DNA from: Roseobacter ponti
GTDB lineage: Bacteria; Pseudomonadota; Alphaproteobacteria; Rhodobacterales; Rhodobacteraceae
Assembly: GCF_012932215.1 (NCBI RefSeq)
Contig: NZ_CP048788.1
Span: 3,100,001-3,164,000 of the forward strand
Direction of reading: 5' to 3'
DNA length: 64,000 nucleotides
Numbering within the stretch: position 1 is the stretch's first letter; each line of letters starts with the position of its first letter. The notes under the pieces were generated by a model. It ran no database searches, was not told the origin of the DNA, and saw nothing but the letters and a program-made list of their open reading frames with translations. Shown in pieces: positions 44,266 through 53,094 of the stretch. The translations under genes and the position numbers were made by a program.

Positions 44266-44823
44266 ATGACAACGCCGGAAAGCTACACTTCGCGCCCGAC
44301 AGACCGGATACCGAACAGCAGGTTTCCGCTTCTTGTGCATCGAAACGGAGTGCCGGGTGGCGGCGAGGAGGCACTGCTGGATCGGTTCCGGTCGAACGGC
44401 TGGCTCAACAACTGGCGGTATCCGGGCATTTATACCTACGCGCATTACCATTCGACGACACATGAATGCCTCGGCTGCGCATCGGGCTGGATGGAGATCG
44501 TGATCTTTGGCAAAGGGGGCACGAAAATCCGCGTAGAGGCCGGAGATGTGGTCGTCATGCCCGCCGGGGTCTCGCACGAAATGGTCGGGAACTCCGACGA
44601 CAACCTGATGGTCGGCGGCTATCCGGACGGGCGGGACTGGGACAATATCCAGGAAGAGTTCATCACCCGCGAGGATTTCCGCGCGGCGGCCAAGCGCATT
44701 ATGATGCTGCCGATACCCGATCTTGATCCGGTCACCGGCGCGCCGCTGCAAAGCTGGATTGAGGCCCCCTCTTCGGTCGATGCCGATCTCAATGACTATC
44801 GCGACGGACTTGATCCGGAATAG
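44266..44823 (+). CDS. Cupin-domain protein
   Basis: A 185-aa cytoplasmic cupin. Motif 1 fits the metal-binding pattern exactly: HYHSTTHECLGCASG (H-x-H-x4-E-x6-G), and motif 2 is GDVVVMPAGVSHEMVGN. The four ligands His, His, Glu, His are present, so a Mn/Fe/Ni site is expected. GGAGGGA lies before ATG 44266. A sugar-isomerase or dioxygenase role is possible, suggested only by the neighbouring lactonase and sugar transporter. It converges on the SMP-30 gene. Confidence 0.78.
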   Translation: MTTPESYTSRPTDRIPNSRFPLLVHRNGVPGGGEEALLDRFRSNGWLNNWRYPGIYTYAHYHSTTHECLGCASGWMEIVIFGKGGTKIRVEAGDVVVMPAGVSHEMVGNSDDNLMVGGYPDGRDWDNIQEEFITREDFRAAAKRIMMLPIPDLDPVTGAPLQSWIEAPSSVDADLNDYRDGLDPE

Positions 44824-44858
44824 GTTATGTCTCAGCCTCTGCGCGCGCCGACAGGGGC

Positions 44859-45764
44859 TCAGCAGCCCTGCGTGTTCAGATAGACAGCGCGCAGCGTTGT
44901 GGTGGCGCAGATAATGAGGCGATTGCGCTTGATCCCGCCGAACTCGACGTTGGCCACAACCTCACCGGTGAGGATTTTGCCGATAAGGTCGCCTTCAGAC
45001 GTGTAGCAATGCACCCCGTCACCCGCAGAGGTCCAGATGTTGCCGTCCAGATCAAGGCGGAAACCGTCAAAAAGACCCGCTCCGCATTCCGCAAAGACCT
45101 CTCCGCCGGACAGCGCGCCATCAGCTGAGACATCGAAAACGCGGATGTGATGCGGTCCGTTTTCCACATGGGTGGCACCGGTATCCGCGATATAGAGCCG
45201 GCTTTCGTCCGGCGAAAAGGCCAGCCCGTTCGGTTTGACGAAATCGCTGGCGACGGCTTTGACCGCGCCGCTCTCCGGATCGATCCGGTAGACCAGTGAG
45301 GCGCCGATTTCGCTTTCGGCACTGTCGCCCTCGTACTCACTGTCGATGCCATAGGTCGGATCGGTGAACCAGACACTGCCATCCGATTTCACCACCACAT
45401 CATTGGGGGAGTTCAGGCGCTTGCCCTCATACTCAGCGGCCAGCGTGCTCACCGAGCCGTCAAATTCGATCCGGCTTATCCTGCGACCCTGGTGCTCGCA
45501 GGACACAAGCCGGCCCTGACGGTCGCGCGTGTGTCCGTTGTGATACCCGCAGCCGGTGGCGAATTCAGAGACGACGCCATCGGTTTCGTCATAGCGCAGC
45601 ACACGGTTGTTGGGGATATCGGACCAGAGCAGATACTTACCGGCGGGAAAATAAACCGGCCCTTCGGCCCAGCGGGTCCCGGTATAAAGCGTTTCCATAT
45701 GAACATTCTGCATCACGTATTTTGTAAAGCGCGGATCGATGACCTCGAATTCGGGCATCAGCAT
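44859..45764 (-). CDS. SMP-30/gluconolactonase-family lactonase
   Basis: A 301-aa six-bladed beta-propeller hydrolase. Metal-site motifs are WAEGPVYFP (Glu), LNSPNDVVVKSDGSVWFTDP (Asn, split as read) and KPNGLAFSPDESRLYIADT (Asn/Asp). The family opens sugar lactones with Ca2+ or Zn2+. It is the last gene of the leftward sugar ABC operon, 12 bp after the second permease. AGGAGG precedes ATG 45764; the open frame continues far upstream without similarity. Confidence 0.86.
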   Translation of the reverse strand: MLMPEFEVIDPRFTKYVMQNVHMETLYTGTRWAEGPVYFPAGKYLLWSDIPNNRVLRYDETDGVVSEFATGCGYHNGHTRDRQGRLVSCEHQGRRISRIEFDGSVSTLAAEYEGKRLNSPNDVVVKSDGSVWFTDPTYGIDSEYEGDSAESEIGASLVYRIDPESGAVKAVASDFVKPNGLAFSPDESRLYIADTGATHVENGPHHIRVFDVSADGALSGGEVFAECGAGLFDGFRLDLDGNIWTSAGDGVHCYTSEGDLIGKILTGEVVANVEFGGIKRNRLIICATTTLRAVYLNTQGC

Positions 45765-45775
45765 GGTGTCGCCTC

Positions 45776-46756
45776 CTATTGCCGTTCCTGCCGGCCCCTG
45801 TCGTAGAACAGAAGCATGAGAATAATCACAGAACCATAGATCACCTGGCGGCCTGCTTCCGGCATCTGCATGATCGACAGCACCGAGTTCAGGAGCACGA
45901 TAAGAATAACCCCCACAAGGGTGCCGAGATACCGACCCCGGCCGCCGAGGATATGCGTGCCACCGATCACAACAGCGGCGATGGCGGGCAGAAGATAGGC
46001 GTCCCCCATCCCCTGGTAGGCTTTGGTCGAATACCCGGCGAGCAGCGTGCCGCTGAGCCCGGCCATCATCCCGCAAAGGCCAAAAGCGAAAACAATTACC
46101 CAGCGCGTCGGCGCGCCGGCCAGATATGCCGCGGATTCGCGGTTGCCGATGGCAAAAATATATCGTCCCACCGGCGTTTTACGCAGGATAAAGACGACCA
46201 CCACCGAGACGGCGGCCCACACAAAGAGCGCCACCGGGATACCGAGTATCTTGCCGACGGCCAGATACTGCATCAGCGGCGTGGCTGCCGTCTGCGGCGC
46301 AAAGCCCCCGGTATAGGCGACCATCAGGCCGCGCATCACCGCATTGACCCCAAGCGTGAAAATCATCGAAGGGATGCGCAGATAGGCGACCCCCAGCCCG
46401 TTCACCAGACCGACCGCGAGGCCCACGCTGAGCCCGACGGGCAGCGCTGCAGCCCCGCCAAAAGCCGTAGCCATCATCGCCGAGGCGGCCACCGTCCATG
46501 GCACCGAGAGATCGATATGCCCCAGCAGGATCACCAGCATCATACCGGCCGCGACGATGCCCAGAAAAGAACCCACCTGCAGCTGTTGCAGCATGTAACC
46601 AGGCGAGAGAAGCGTCGCGGTGCCCTGGGTCACCAGCGTATAGGCAGTGCCGATTGCAAGGATCACCACGATGAACCCGGAGGCAATCACAATGGGCTTG
46701 TTCTCCGGCGTCCAGAGGCGGCTTTTCACTTTGGGCATGGTGTCGGTTGCTGTCAT
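45776..46756 (-). CDS. CUT2-type sugar ABC transporter permease 2 (RbsC-like)
   Basis: A 326-aa inner-membrane permease of the ribose/xylose group, with about nine hydrophobic segments. The family's conserved runs are seen: GLVNGLGVAYLRIPSMIFTLG, NRESAAYLAGAPTRWV (the contact loop to the ATPase) and AIAAVVIGGTHILGGRGR. It follows the first permease by 5 bp, with the ribosome site overlapping that gene's stop. Confidence 0.88.
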   Translation of the reverse strand: MTATDTMPKVKSRLWTPENKPIVIASGFIVVILAIGTAYTLVTQGTATLLSPGYMLQQLQVGSFLGIVAAGMMLVILLGHIDLSVPWTVAASAMMATAFGGAAALPVGLSVGLAVGLVNGLGVAYLRIPSMIFTLGVNAVMRGLMVAYTGGFAPQTAATPLMQYLAVGKILGIPVALFVWAAVSVVVVFILRKTPVGRYIFAIGNRESAAYLAGAPTRWVIVFAFGLCGMMAGLSGTLLAGYSTKAYQGMGDAYLLPAIAAVVIGGTHILGGRGRYLGTLVGVILIVLLNSVLSIMQMPEAGRQVIYGSVIILMLLFYDRGRQERQ

Positions 46757-46761
46757 GATTG

Positions 46762-47817
46762 CTACCTGAAAAGCTCAAGCGTATTTTTAATGCGTAAGAC
46801 GCTCAAAGCACCGATGCTGACCGCCCCCAGCAACACGACGCCTTCAAAAAGCGGCTGCAGCAGCGGATCGATGTCGAAAATACGAAAATTGAAAGAGATG
46901 GTGCGCAGAACCAGCGCGCCGAATATAGAACCGATCGCCGTGCCCACCCCGCCCAGCAGAGATGTGCCGCCGATCACCACGGCTGCGATTGAGTTGAGTG
47001 TATAAGCCCCCGCCTGCGGGATATCGGCATTGCCCGAGGAGGTCTGCAGCGTCAGGTATATGCCGCCGACACCCGCAAAAAACCCACCCAGCGTGAAAGC
47101 CGCAATCTTGGCCCGGTCAATCGGCAGACCGGACATATAGGCCGCACTTTCGCCCGAACCGATCGCATAGACGGTCCTGCCCGTCACCGACCGCGAAAAC
47201 GGCACCCAGACGAAAAGCGCCACGATAACCAGCAGAAGTGCCGGTACAGGGAGCCAGGCGACCGGCTGAAACCAGGCCGCCTCGCCGTTCTCAAAAAACC
47301 CGTAAGTCGCGGCGATCTCATAGAGATCATTGGTCATCACCCAGGCCAGATCCCCGTCTACGTCACCGCCCGGTGTCGGACGCAGAAATAGTGCCAGCCC
47401 CATGAAGATCGCCCCCGTTGCGAGTGTCGCGATGATCGGCTGAATGCGTCCGTAGACCACCACGCAGCCGTTCACGAAACCGCAAAGCGCCCCGGTCAGA
47501 AGGCAGACTATAAAGCCGAAAATAATCTCGAGCGGGCTGCCGTTGAGCAGGTGACTGGCCAGCGTATTGACCAGTGTCATCACCGCCCCCACCGACAGAT
47601 CGAGCCCGCCCATCAGAACCGGTACCGTCTGCGCCATGGCGACCATCACGAGCGCAAAGACCTCGTTGGCATTCTGGATATAGACAGCGGTGGAAAAGCC
47701 ACGCGGGTGGTTGCTGTTGTAGAAAACATAGAACAGCAGAAATATCGCGATCACTGTGATCAGCGGAGCCCTCTGGCGCAGAATGATCGACAGATCAGAT
47801 TTTCGCGTATGGCTCAT
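46762..47817 (-). CDS. CUT2-type sugar ABC transporter permease 1 (RbsC-like)
   Basis: A 351-aa inner-membrane permease. About ten hydrophobic segments; family runs are GGLDLSVGAVMTL, GFVNGCVVVYGRIQPIIATL, GSGESAAYMSGLPIDR and SIAAVVIGGTSLLGGVG. The insertion with a Trp-rich loop (residues about 135-175) is longer than in permease 2. Its start overlaps the ATPase gene's stop (ATGA). The two unlike permeases probably form a heterodimer. Confidence 0.88.
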   Translation of the reverse strand: MSHTRKSDLSIILRQRAPLITVIAIFLLFYVFYNSNHPRGFSTAVYIQNANEVFALVMVAMAQTVPVLMGGLDLSVGAVMTLVNTLASHLLNGSPLEIIFGFIVCLLTGALCGFVNGCVVVYGRIQPIIATLATGAIFMGLALFLRPTPGGDVDGDLAWVMTNDLYEIAATYGFFENGEAAWFQPVAWLPVPALLLVIVALFVWVPFSRSVTGRTVYAIGSGESAAYMSGLPIDRAKIAAFTLGGFFAGVGGIYLTLQTSSGNADIPQAGAYTLNSIAAVVIGGTSLLGGVGTAIGSIFGALVLRTISFNFRIFDIDPLLQPLFEGVVLLGAVSIGALSVLRIKNTLELFR

Positions 47818-49379
47818 TGGGCGGCTTCCTCGATATTCAGGGCGCTGGAAATAATGTTGCGTTCGGTGATCTCCGGCCCTGCAAGCTCGCGCACGATCTG
47901 CCCGTCATACATGACAGCCACCCGGTCACAGCAGCCGATCAGTTCTTCGTAATCTGTGGAATAGAGCACGATTGCGGCCCCCTCTCTCGCAAGCTCGCGC
48001 AGGAGCAGATAGATTTCCTGTTTGGTACCAACGTCAATGCCGCGGGTGGGGTCATTGAGCAGAATGATCTTCGGGTCTGTCATCAGCCACTTGGCGATGA
48101 CAACCTTCTGCTGGTTGCCCCCTGAGAGGGTTGAAACCGCATCGGATTTATCGCCGATTTTGATCTGCATCCGCCGGACAGCCTCAGCGACGGAACGGTC
48201 CAGCGCGTTCTGATCCAGCATGACGCCGTTAGACACCCGGCTGAGCGATGCGATCGCAAGATTATCGGAGATCGACATGGGCAGCATGAGCCCTTCGGTT
48301 TTGCGGTCCTCGGGCACGAGGGCGATGTCCACGCCGGCGCGTTTGGCATCGATGGGCGAGCGGATGCTCACCGGTTTGCCATTGATCTCAATCGTGCCGG
48401 AGGTGCTTTTGAGCACGCCGAAAAGCCCCAGCAGCAGCTCTTTCTGACCTTGGCCGTCGAGCCCTCCAAGCCCCACGATCTCGCCTTTTCGCACCGAGAG
48501 ATCGATACCCTGCAGGACATTTTCCCAGGCGAAATCTCTGACCTGCAGGACCGGCGGCACGGCCCCCTGTGCTGTGAGGTCTTTGTCCGGCTTGGGCGGG
48601 AAATGGGCCGAAATCTCGCGGCCGATCATCATCTGAACAATCTCCTCAGCGGACCTCGTGCCCTGCCGGAAGGTTTCCACATTCTGACCGTTGCGAAACA
48701 CCGAGCACATATCGGCCACCGCTTCGATCTCGTGCATGCGGTGTGAAATACTGAGGATAGAAATACCGTCATCGCGCAGCCTGCGCAGGATCTCGAAGAC
48801 GCGTTCCACATCCGAGGCCGTCAGCGCCGAGGTCGCCTCATCAAGGATCAGAACGGTCGGATCTTTGGCCAGTGCCTTTGCAATTTCGACCATCTGGCGG
48901 CGCGAAAGCGGCAGATCGCGCACCCTGTTGAGCGGATTCACATCCTCGCAACCGATCCGCGCGAGCAACTCCTCTGCGCGCCTGTTCTGGGCTCTTTTGT
49001 CGATCAGACCGAACCGGCGCGGCGGATCGGCGATCATGATGTTATCTGCCACGCTGAGGTCGGGCATCAGCGACAGTTCCTGAAAAATGCACACGATGCC
49101 CGCGTCATTTGCGGCCGACGGTCCCGAAAAGGTAACCTCTCTGCCGTCAAGCATCATCCGCCCCTCATCCGGGGTCACAACGCCCGACATAATCTTGATC
49201 AGCGTGGATTTTCCGGCACCGTTTTCACCGAGCACAGCATGGATCGAGCCCAGATCGCAGGAGAAGTTTACATTCTCCAGGGCCGTCACTCCGCCGTAGC
49301 GTTTCGTAATTCCTGTCAGAGACATATGTGCGGAAGGAGCGGTTTTGAGGCCGTCGTCCGTCTGGCCGTCAGGTGTCAT
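47814..49379 (-). CDS. CUT2-type sugar ABC transporter ATPase (RbsA-like)
   Basis: A 521-aa protein of two fused ATPase domains. Domain 1 has GENGAGKSTLIKIMSG, LSRRQMVEIAKAL and VLILDEATSALT. Domain 2 has the expected degenerate Walker A (GGLDGQGQKELLLG), LSGGNQQKVVIAKWL and IILLNDPTRGIDVGTK. ATG 49379 follows AAGGGC; an earlier in-frame codon adds 14 residues. A hairpin separates it from the binding-protein gene. Confidence 0.9.
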   Translation of the reverse strand: MTPDGQTDDGLKTAPSAHMSLTGITKRYGGVTALENVNFSCDLGSIHAVLGENGAGKSTLIKIMSGVVTPDEGRMMLDGREVTFSGPSAANDAGIVCIFQELSLMPDLSVADNIMIADPPRRFGLIDKRAQNRRAEELLARIGCEDVNPLNRVRDLPLSRRQMVEIAKALAKDPTVLILDEATSALTASDVERVFEILRRLRDDGISILSISHRMHEIEAVADMCSVFRNGQNVETFRQGTRSAEEIVQMMIGREISAHFPPKPDKDLTAQGAVPPVLQVRDFAWENVLQGIDLSVRKGEIVGLGGLDGQGQKELLLGLFGVLKSTSGTIEINGKPVSIRSPIDAKRAGVDIALVPEDRKTEGLMLPMSISDNLAIASLSRVSNGVMLDQNALDRSVAEAVRRMQIKIGDKSDAVSTLSGGNQQKVVIAKWLMTDPKIILLNDPTRGIDVGTKQEIYLLLRELAREGAAIVLYSTDYEELIGCCDRVAVMYDGQIVRELAGPEITERNIISSALNIEEAAQ

Positions 49380-49417
49380 AAAAGCCCTTAATCCCGTCTC
49401 TGCTGCCCACAAACTCT

Positions 49418-49439
49418 GCACCGCGCCGGGACGCGGTGC
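49418..49439 (-). terminator. Hairpin between binding-protein and ATPase genes
   Basis: A perfect 8-bp stem (49418-49425 with 49432-49439, 6-base loop). On the leftward strand no T-run follows closely. Such hairpins often protect the binding-protein message or reduce read-through. Confidence 0.45.
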
Positions 49440-49464
49440 AAAGAAGTTTTATCTGATCAGGTGA

Positions 49465-50601
49465 TCAGTTGTTATCAGCCGACTTTGCCATGATCTCGCG
49501 GGCTGTGATGTTCACGCCGCAGGGCGGGAATTCATTCACCGTAAAGAAGTTGTCGGTGAGATCAGGCCAGAAGTTTTTGCCGGCTTCCATCTCGTCGTAA
49601 TCAGCAAAGGGGATCGGCACAGAGATCAGCTGTGGCATGACGTTGCCGTCAAGAGCTGCGAGGGCTGCCTTCATCGCGATGGCGACCATGCCGGGCGACT
49701 GCCCGATTGACGTGCCTTTAAGACCCTGCGGCCCGTATTCAGCAAGCAGTTTGCGATAGCCGTTCTCGCTTTCACCGGCAATCGGGACCAGCGGATGGCC
49801 GGCATCCAGCATCGCGCGGACCGCACCGGTGGTGCCGCCCTGTACGACCACGCCGTCGAACTCCTTGTGCACGGCGATCGCATCAGCGGTCACTTTCTGT
49901 GCTGTACCGTCATCCCAGTTGCCGACGACCTCGACGATGTCCCAGTCACCCGAGGGCTCCATGAGTTCGCGGAAACCGATGTGCCGGTCGCGGTCCACCG
50001 AGTTGCCCTGGAGACCCCGCACTTCGAGAATCTTGCCGGAGGTTTTGTCGCCCAGCTGTTCCATCAGCCAGCGCGCGTACATCCGGCCCATCTCGAGCTG
50101 GTCTTCGTTGACCTGCATGACCTTGTCGGTGTCGAGCACGTTGTCAAAGGGCACGACCACCACGTCATTGCGGTCAGCAAGCCGGATCACCCGATCAAAA
50201 CCTTCGGGCGAGACCGCGATCGTCACGATGGCGTCAAACCCCTGGTTGATGAAATCCTCGATGGCGCCCAGCTGTGCTGCAACGTCCGTGCCGGTTGAGA
50301 CCACCTTGAACTCCTCGATCTGCGAGGCGATATCCTCCTGCTCGGCAAAGGCCTTGGCGGTCTGGATCATCTGAATGCGCCAGGTGTTGCCGACGAACCC
50401 GTTGACGACCGCGATCTTGTGCGGTCCGTCGCGCGGCTCCCACTGCATGTATTTGATCTCGTCGTTCCAGGGTGCAAAGCACGCCGGATCATGCCCGGGC
50501 CCTTCGACGTTTTCAGGCCCTGCAAAGGCTGCCGTGGACAGCATCAGACCACCGGCCAGCGTGGCGCAGCCCGCGATTTCGCGTATTCCGTAAAATTTCA
50601 T
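49465..50601 (-). CDS. Sugar ABC transporter substrate-binding protein (RbsB-like)
   Basis: A 378-aa periplasmic protein with a signal peptide (IAGCATLAGGLMLSTAAFAG). The periplasmic-binding domain (type 1) begins at HKIAVVNGFVGNTWR; INQGFDAIVTIAVSPEGFDRV, GKILEVRGLQGN and FDGVVVQGGTTGAVRAM are family runs. GGGAGG precedes the ATG. It is the first gene of the transporter operon, after the GntR gene. The sugar is not revealed by the sequence. Confidence 0.88.
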   Translation of the reverse strand: MKFYGIREIAGCATLAGGLMLSTAAFAGPENVEGPGHDPACFAPWNDEIKYMQWEPRDGPHKIAVVNGFVGNTWRIQMIQTAKAFAEQEDIASQIEEFKVVSTGTDVAAQLGAIEDFINQGFDAIVTIAVSPEGFDRVIRLADRNDVVVVPFDNVLDTDKVMQVNEDQLEMGRMYARWLMEQLGDKTSGKILEVRGLQGNSVDRDRHIGFRELMEPSGDWDIVEVVGNWDDGTAQKVTADAIAVHKEFDGVVVQGGTTGAVRAMLDAGHPLVPIAGESENGYRKLLAEYGPQGLKGTSIGQSPGMVAIAMKAALAALDGNVMPQLISVPIPFADYDEMEAGKNFWPDLTDNFFTVNEFPPCGVNITAREIMAKSADNN

Positions 50602-50668
50602 TTTTATCGTCCTCCCAGTTTGAAACTTGTCGTCTTTCCTTGTCGTCTCCTCCGGCCAGGGTCTTGCG

Positions 50669-51391
50669 TCAGCTGGTCCTGCCAGGCTGCGGGCCCGTGC
50701 CTTTTTCCTTTGATGCTTCGTTAAAAATCGCCGTTATGTTTCGCCCGAGCTGATGCAGGTGTTCTTCGACACCTGCCTGAGCACGGTCAGCATCCCGCGC
50801 GCGCAGTGCCTTAAGGATCTGCGTGTGCTGGGCCTGCATCAGAGGCCTTCCGCTGATCGACTGCGTGGACAGAAACCGGGTGCGGTAGAGGCGTGCGTTA
50901 AGGAGGCTGTGCGTCTCGATCAGAGTCGCGTTGCCGGAGGCCTCGACGATCTGCCTGTGAAACGCCATGTCCAGCTCGAAGAATTCCAGCTCACCGCGCC
51001 GGGTGCCGGATATCTCCATCTCATCAAGCAATCGCTGCAGATCCGTGAGAGCCTCTTGCGATATATGCTTCGCGGCGAGGCGCGCGCCGTGCGCCTCCAC
51101 CAGCCGGTGAACCTCCAGAAGCTCCAGAATGTCGGACAGGCCGGGGCTGGCCACCCGCGGCCGGCGGTTGGGGGTGATGGTGATCAGCCCTTCGCGGCCC
51201 AGCAACTGCAGCGCCTCACGCATCGGCGTGCGCGAGACACCCAGCTTTTCGGAAAGCACCCGTTCCACCAGCACCTCGCCCGGGGCCAGATCGCCCAGCA
51301 AAATCCAGTTCCGCAACCGGTCCACCACCTGGGCGGAGAGGGTCAGCGGAATGATCCTGCCCTCTTCGTATTCTGTTCGTTTGGGCATCAT
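50669..51391 (-). CDS. GntR-family regulator, FCD (FadR-like) subfamily
   Basis: A 240-aa repressor-type protein. The winged helix (residues 10-78) includes VLVERVLSEKLGVSRTPMREALQLLGREGLI (read in two parts), and the C-terminal FCD domain is helical with metal-ligand-type residues in ELDMAFHRQIVEASGN (Asp, His) and MQAQHTQILKAL (His). The start is uncertain between ATG 51391, ATG 51388 and GTG 51406. It probably controls the sugar transporter and lactonase genes that follow in the same direction. Confidence 0.83.
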   Translation of the reverse strand: MMPKRTEYEEGRIIPLTLSAQVVDRLRNWILLGDLAPGEVLVERVLSEKLGVSRTPMREALQLLGREGLITITPNRRPRVASPGLSDILELLEVHRLVEAHGARLAAKHISQEALTDLQRLLDEMEISGTRRGELEFFELDMAFHRQIVEASGNATLIETHSLLNARLYRTRFLSTQSISGRPLMQAQHTQILKALRARDADRAQAGVEEHLHQLGRNITAIFNEASKEKGTGPQPGRTS

Positions 51392-51428
51392 ACCGGTGAA
51401 AAGCACTCCGGAAGGTTAGAGCAGATTA

Positions 51429-51451
51429 GGTATACACTTTGACAGTACACC
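51429..51451. promoter_or_regulatory. Probable GntR operator upstream of its own gene
   Basis: GGTATAC, nine bases, GTACACC: a 7-bp inverted repeat with one mismatch, 38 bp before the regulator's start. FadR-type regulators bind GT-N-AC repeats of this sort. Autoregulation is inferred. Confidence 0.5.
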
Positions 51452-51705
51452 GAATTTCCACCAAATCAATTCTTCTGATTGACCGCAGTGACCGAGCAGG
51501 GATCAGCGAACTTTCCTGACCGAGTACGCAGCGAATAAGCAATCCGAGGCGACGAACAGTGGCGAAGCAGCTCTTTCGGGATGCGACGACTGAAGCAAAA
51601 AAACACCGTCTTCTACGAAGATGAATGTGAGTGAAATGGACTCCGACATGGTCTACGGCTCCAAGCAGTTGCTAAAAGCTGGAGTAAAACCACAGGGATA
51701 GATGA
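51452..51705. other. Gene-free interval before the left att repeat
   Basis: 254 bp between the GntR operator and the left att repeat. No gene, repeat or RNA is recognised. Confidence 0.5.
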
Positions 51706-51726
51706 AGGGATGGTGCCCGGGGGCGG
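51706..51726 (+). repeat. Left att repeat (21 bp)
   Basis: Identical to 53074-53094. It repeats the last tRNA-Phe bases (complement of CCCCGGGCACCA and a few more) plus five bases beyond the CCA. Confidence 0.8.
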
Positions 51727-51845
51727 TGTTCTATTCCCGTTACAGGCACCCTCTTCCGGTCTCCCGTCAGCCAAATAAGGGGTAGCAGCAGGGGCGTTGG
51801 ACGGTCAACAGGCGCGTTTTGTACTACCATTTGTTCTACCATGAC

Positions 51846-51928
51846 CCCTACAGCCCCTCAGCGCTCCCTACAGCCTCAGTGCGGTTCCGCGGGCGTACTC
51901 ACATTGACCCCTGCAGATACCCCTACAG
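51846..51928 (+). repeat. Four short CCCTRCAG repeats
   Basis: CCCTACAG at 51846-51853, 51866-51873 and 51921-51928; CCCTGCAG at 51909-51916. An inverted copy, CTGTAGGG, is at 53070-53077, touching the right att repeat. These may be integrase arm-binding sites. A frame is open across the region, so repetition in a coding sequence is an alternative. Confidence 0.4.
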
Positions 51929-52017
51929 ATCGCTTCAGCTACCCCTCTGGCCCACCAAGCGCATGGGGGGAAATCGCAAGAGCCTCGCTATTGATAAGGC
52001 TCTCGCATTTTTCTGGC

Positions 52018-52218
52018 TCAGATGACCCTGAAGTATGTCGCGTCAGGATCGGGGCTGAAGGTGATGCTGAAGGCATCGTTGTAGCGGCTTCCAGTCGATG
52101 CGACCTCAGTTGCACCACAGTCCGCCATAGCTTCCCTGAAGGCTTCATGCTTGCGGATCGTTCTGTTGAAGTTGGCTCTGTTGGTGATACCCAGTTGCGC
52201 CATCATGTCTTTGAACAT
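52018..52218 (-). CDS. Small hypothetical protein inside the element relic
   Basis: A 66-aa protein with no recognised family. The N-terminal half is helical and basic (ITNRANFNRTIRKHEAFREAM), resembling a small DNA-binding helix pair; this is a weak impression. No ribosome site precedes the ATG. It may be a fragment of a longer element gene. Confidence 0.35.
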   Translation of the reverse strand: MFKDMMAQLGITNRANFNRTIRKHEAFREAMADCGATEVASTGSRYNDAFSITFSPDPDATYFRVI

Positions 52219-52350
52219 CAGGGATGGGGGAAAATGCGGTCGCGAGGCTAATAGGTAGACCGCTCAGACATGCGACCCCTGAAACATCCCGGGCTTGCTG
52301 ATGGGGCAGAGGGGGGAGGCCCCATGAGGTATCCCTTACGGGTCCCCTGT

Positions 52351-53016
52351 TCAGCAAGTGGCCATTACGGGTCCCCCTATGGGAAGTGGCTGCCGATCTT
52401 CAACCCCAGCTTTGCGGTCGTAGTAGACCCCTGTGAAGGGATTGTTCAGACTGATCCCTGTCTCGGAAGCCGCGAAGTTGGTGACCGACCGGACGGTGCC
52501 AAATATGCGAGTGATACTACTCCCTGTAAGACCTCTGGCAAGAAGCGCATCTCTGAAGGCATTGGCATCAGTCTTGGTGTATTCGGTCAGGCCTTTGTCT
52601 CCGCAAGCGTCGATGACATAGCCACATGAGCGTTCTGCTGCCCTATGGAAGGTCGCAGGTCGTCCCAGACCCTTGAGGCGCAGATAGATAGCTACGGCTT
52701 CCGTAAGCGTTACTGTGCTTGCTGCCCCGCCATCTGAAGCAATGTGCGCATTGTCTGCTTGTCGACCAAGACCCATGCGAAGGAGATGCTTTCCCGGGAC
52801 GTCCACATCCTGAATGCGAAGGTGGTACCAATGCTCATCAAGCTGTTGGGCTGCTCTTAATGCTCGTGATCTTGCCACGACCTTTGATCGCGTCCTGAGC
52901 GAAAAGGATATTTTCTTGCTCGTATAGTGTCGTCTCAGGTCGCTTGGGACCCTGCGTGTGAAGTAGAAAAACCCTCGTTTTACAAATGTGAAAGGGCACG
53001 AATTGTTCTCCAGCAT
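52351..53016 (-). pseudogene. Truncated tyrosine-type integrase
   Basis: A 221-residue frame. The N-terminal 190 residues are typical of phage/island integrases: FVKRGFFYFTRRVPSDLRRH at the start, and the SAM-like core-binding domain around TEYTKTDANAFRDALLARGL, ITRIFGTVRSVTNFA and NPFTGVYY. After residue 200 the similarity ends (VEDRQPLPIGG), and the catalytic domain with its R-H-R-Y residues is missing in all frames downstream. It can therefore not recombine DNA. It starts 58 bp from the right att repeat, the usual place. Confidence 0.8.
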
Positions 53017-53073
53017 GTACTACCGCTCCAGTCAGCTCCAGTTAAAGCTGAAGGGAAACAGATGTTTACCTGT

Positions 53074-53094
53074 AGGGATGGTGCCCGGGGGCGG
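53074..53094 (+). repeat. Right att repeat (21 bp), overlapping tRNA-Phe 3' end
   Basis: Identical to 51706-51726. Sixteen bases lie in the tRNA gene (53079-53094), and five lie just beyond its CCA end. Confidence 0.8.

Larger units (their letters stand above)
51706..53094. mobile_element. Relic of an integrative element at tRNA-Phe
   Basis: A 1.39-kb segment flanked by identical 21-bp repeats, the right one covering the 3' end of tRNA-Phe. It contains the N-terminal half of a tyrosine-type integrase pointing away from the tRNA, one small unknown gene, and CCCTACAG repeats near the left end with one inverted copy at the right end. Base composition is visibly lower in G+C than the flanks. No cargo, replication or transfer genes remain, so it is the scar of a larger island or prophage. 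Confidence 0.75.

Noticed and set aside
49453-49468. CTGATCA-GG-TGATCAG palindrome at the end of the binding-protein gene
   Set aside because: It overlaps the stop codon and has a 2-base centre, too tight for a terminator; no regulator evidence.
51841-52251. A 136-codon rightward gene in the element relic
   Set aside because: Pro/Ser-rich translation produced by the CCCTACAG repeats, antisense to the small leftward gene; no ribosome site.
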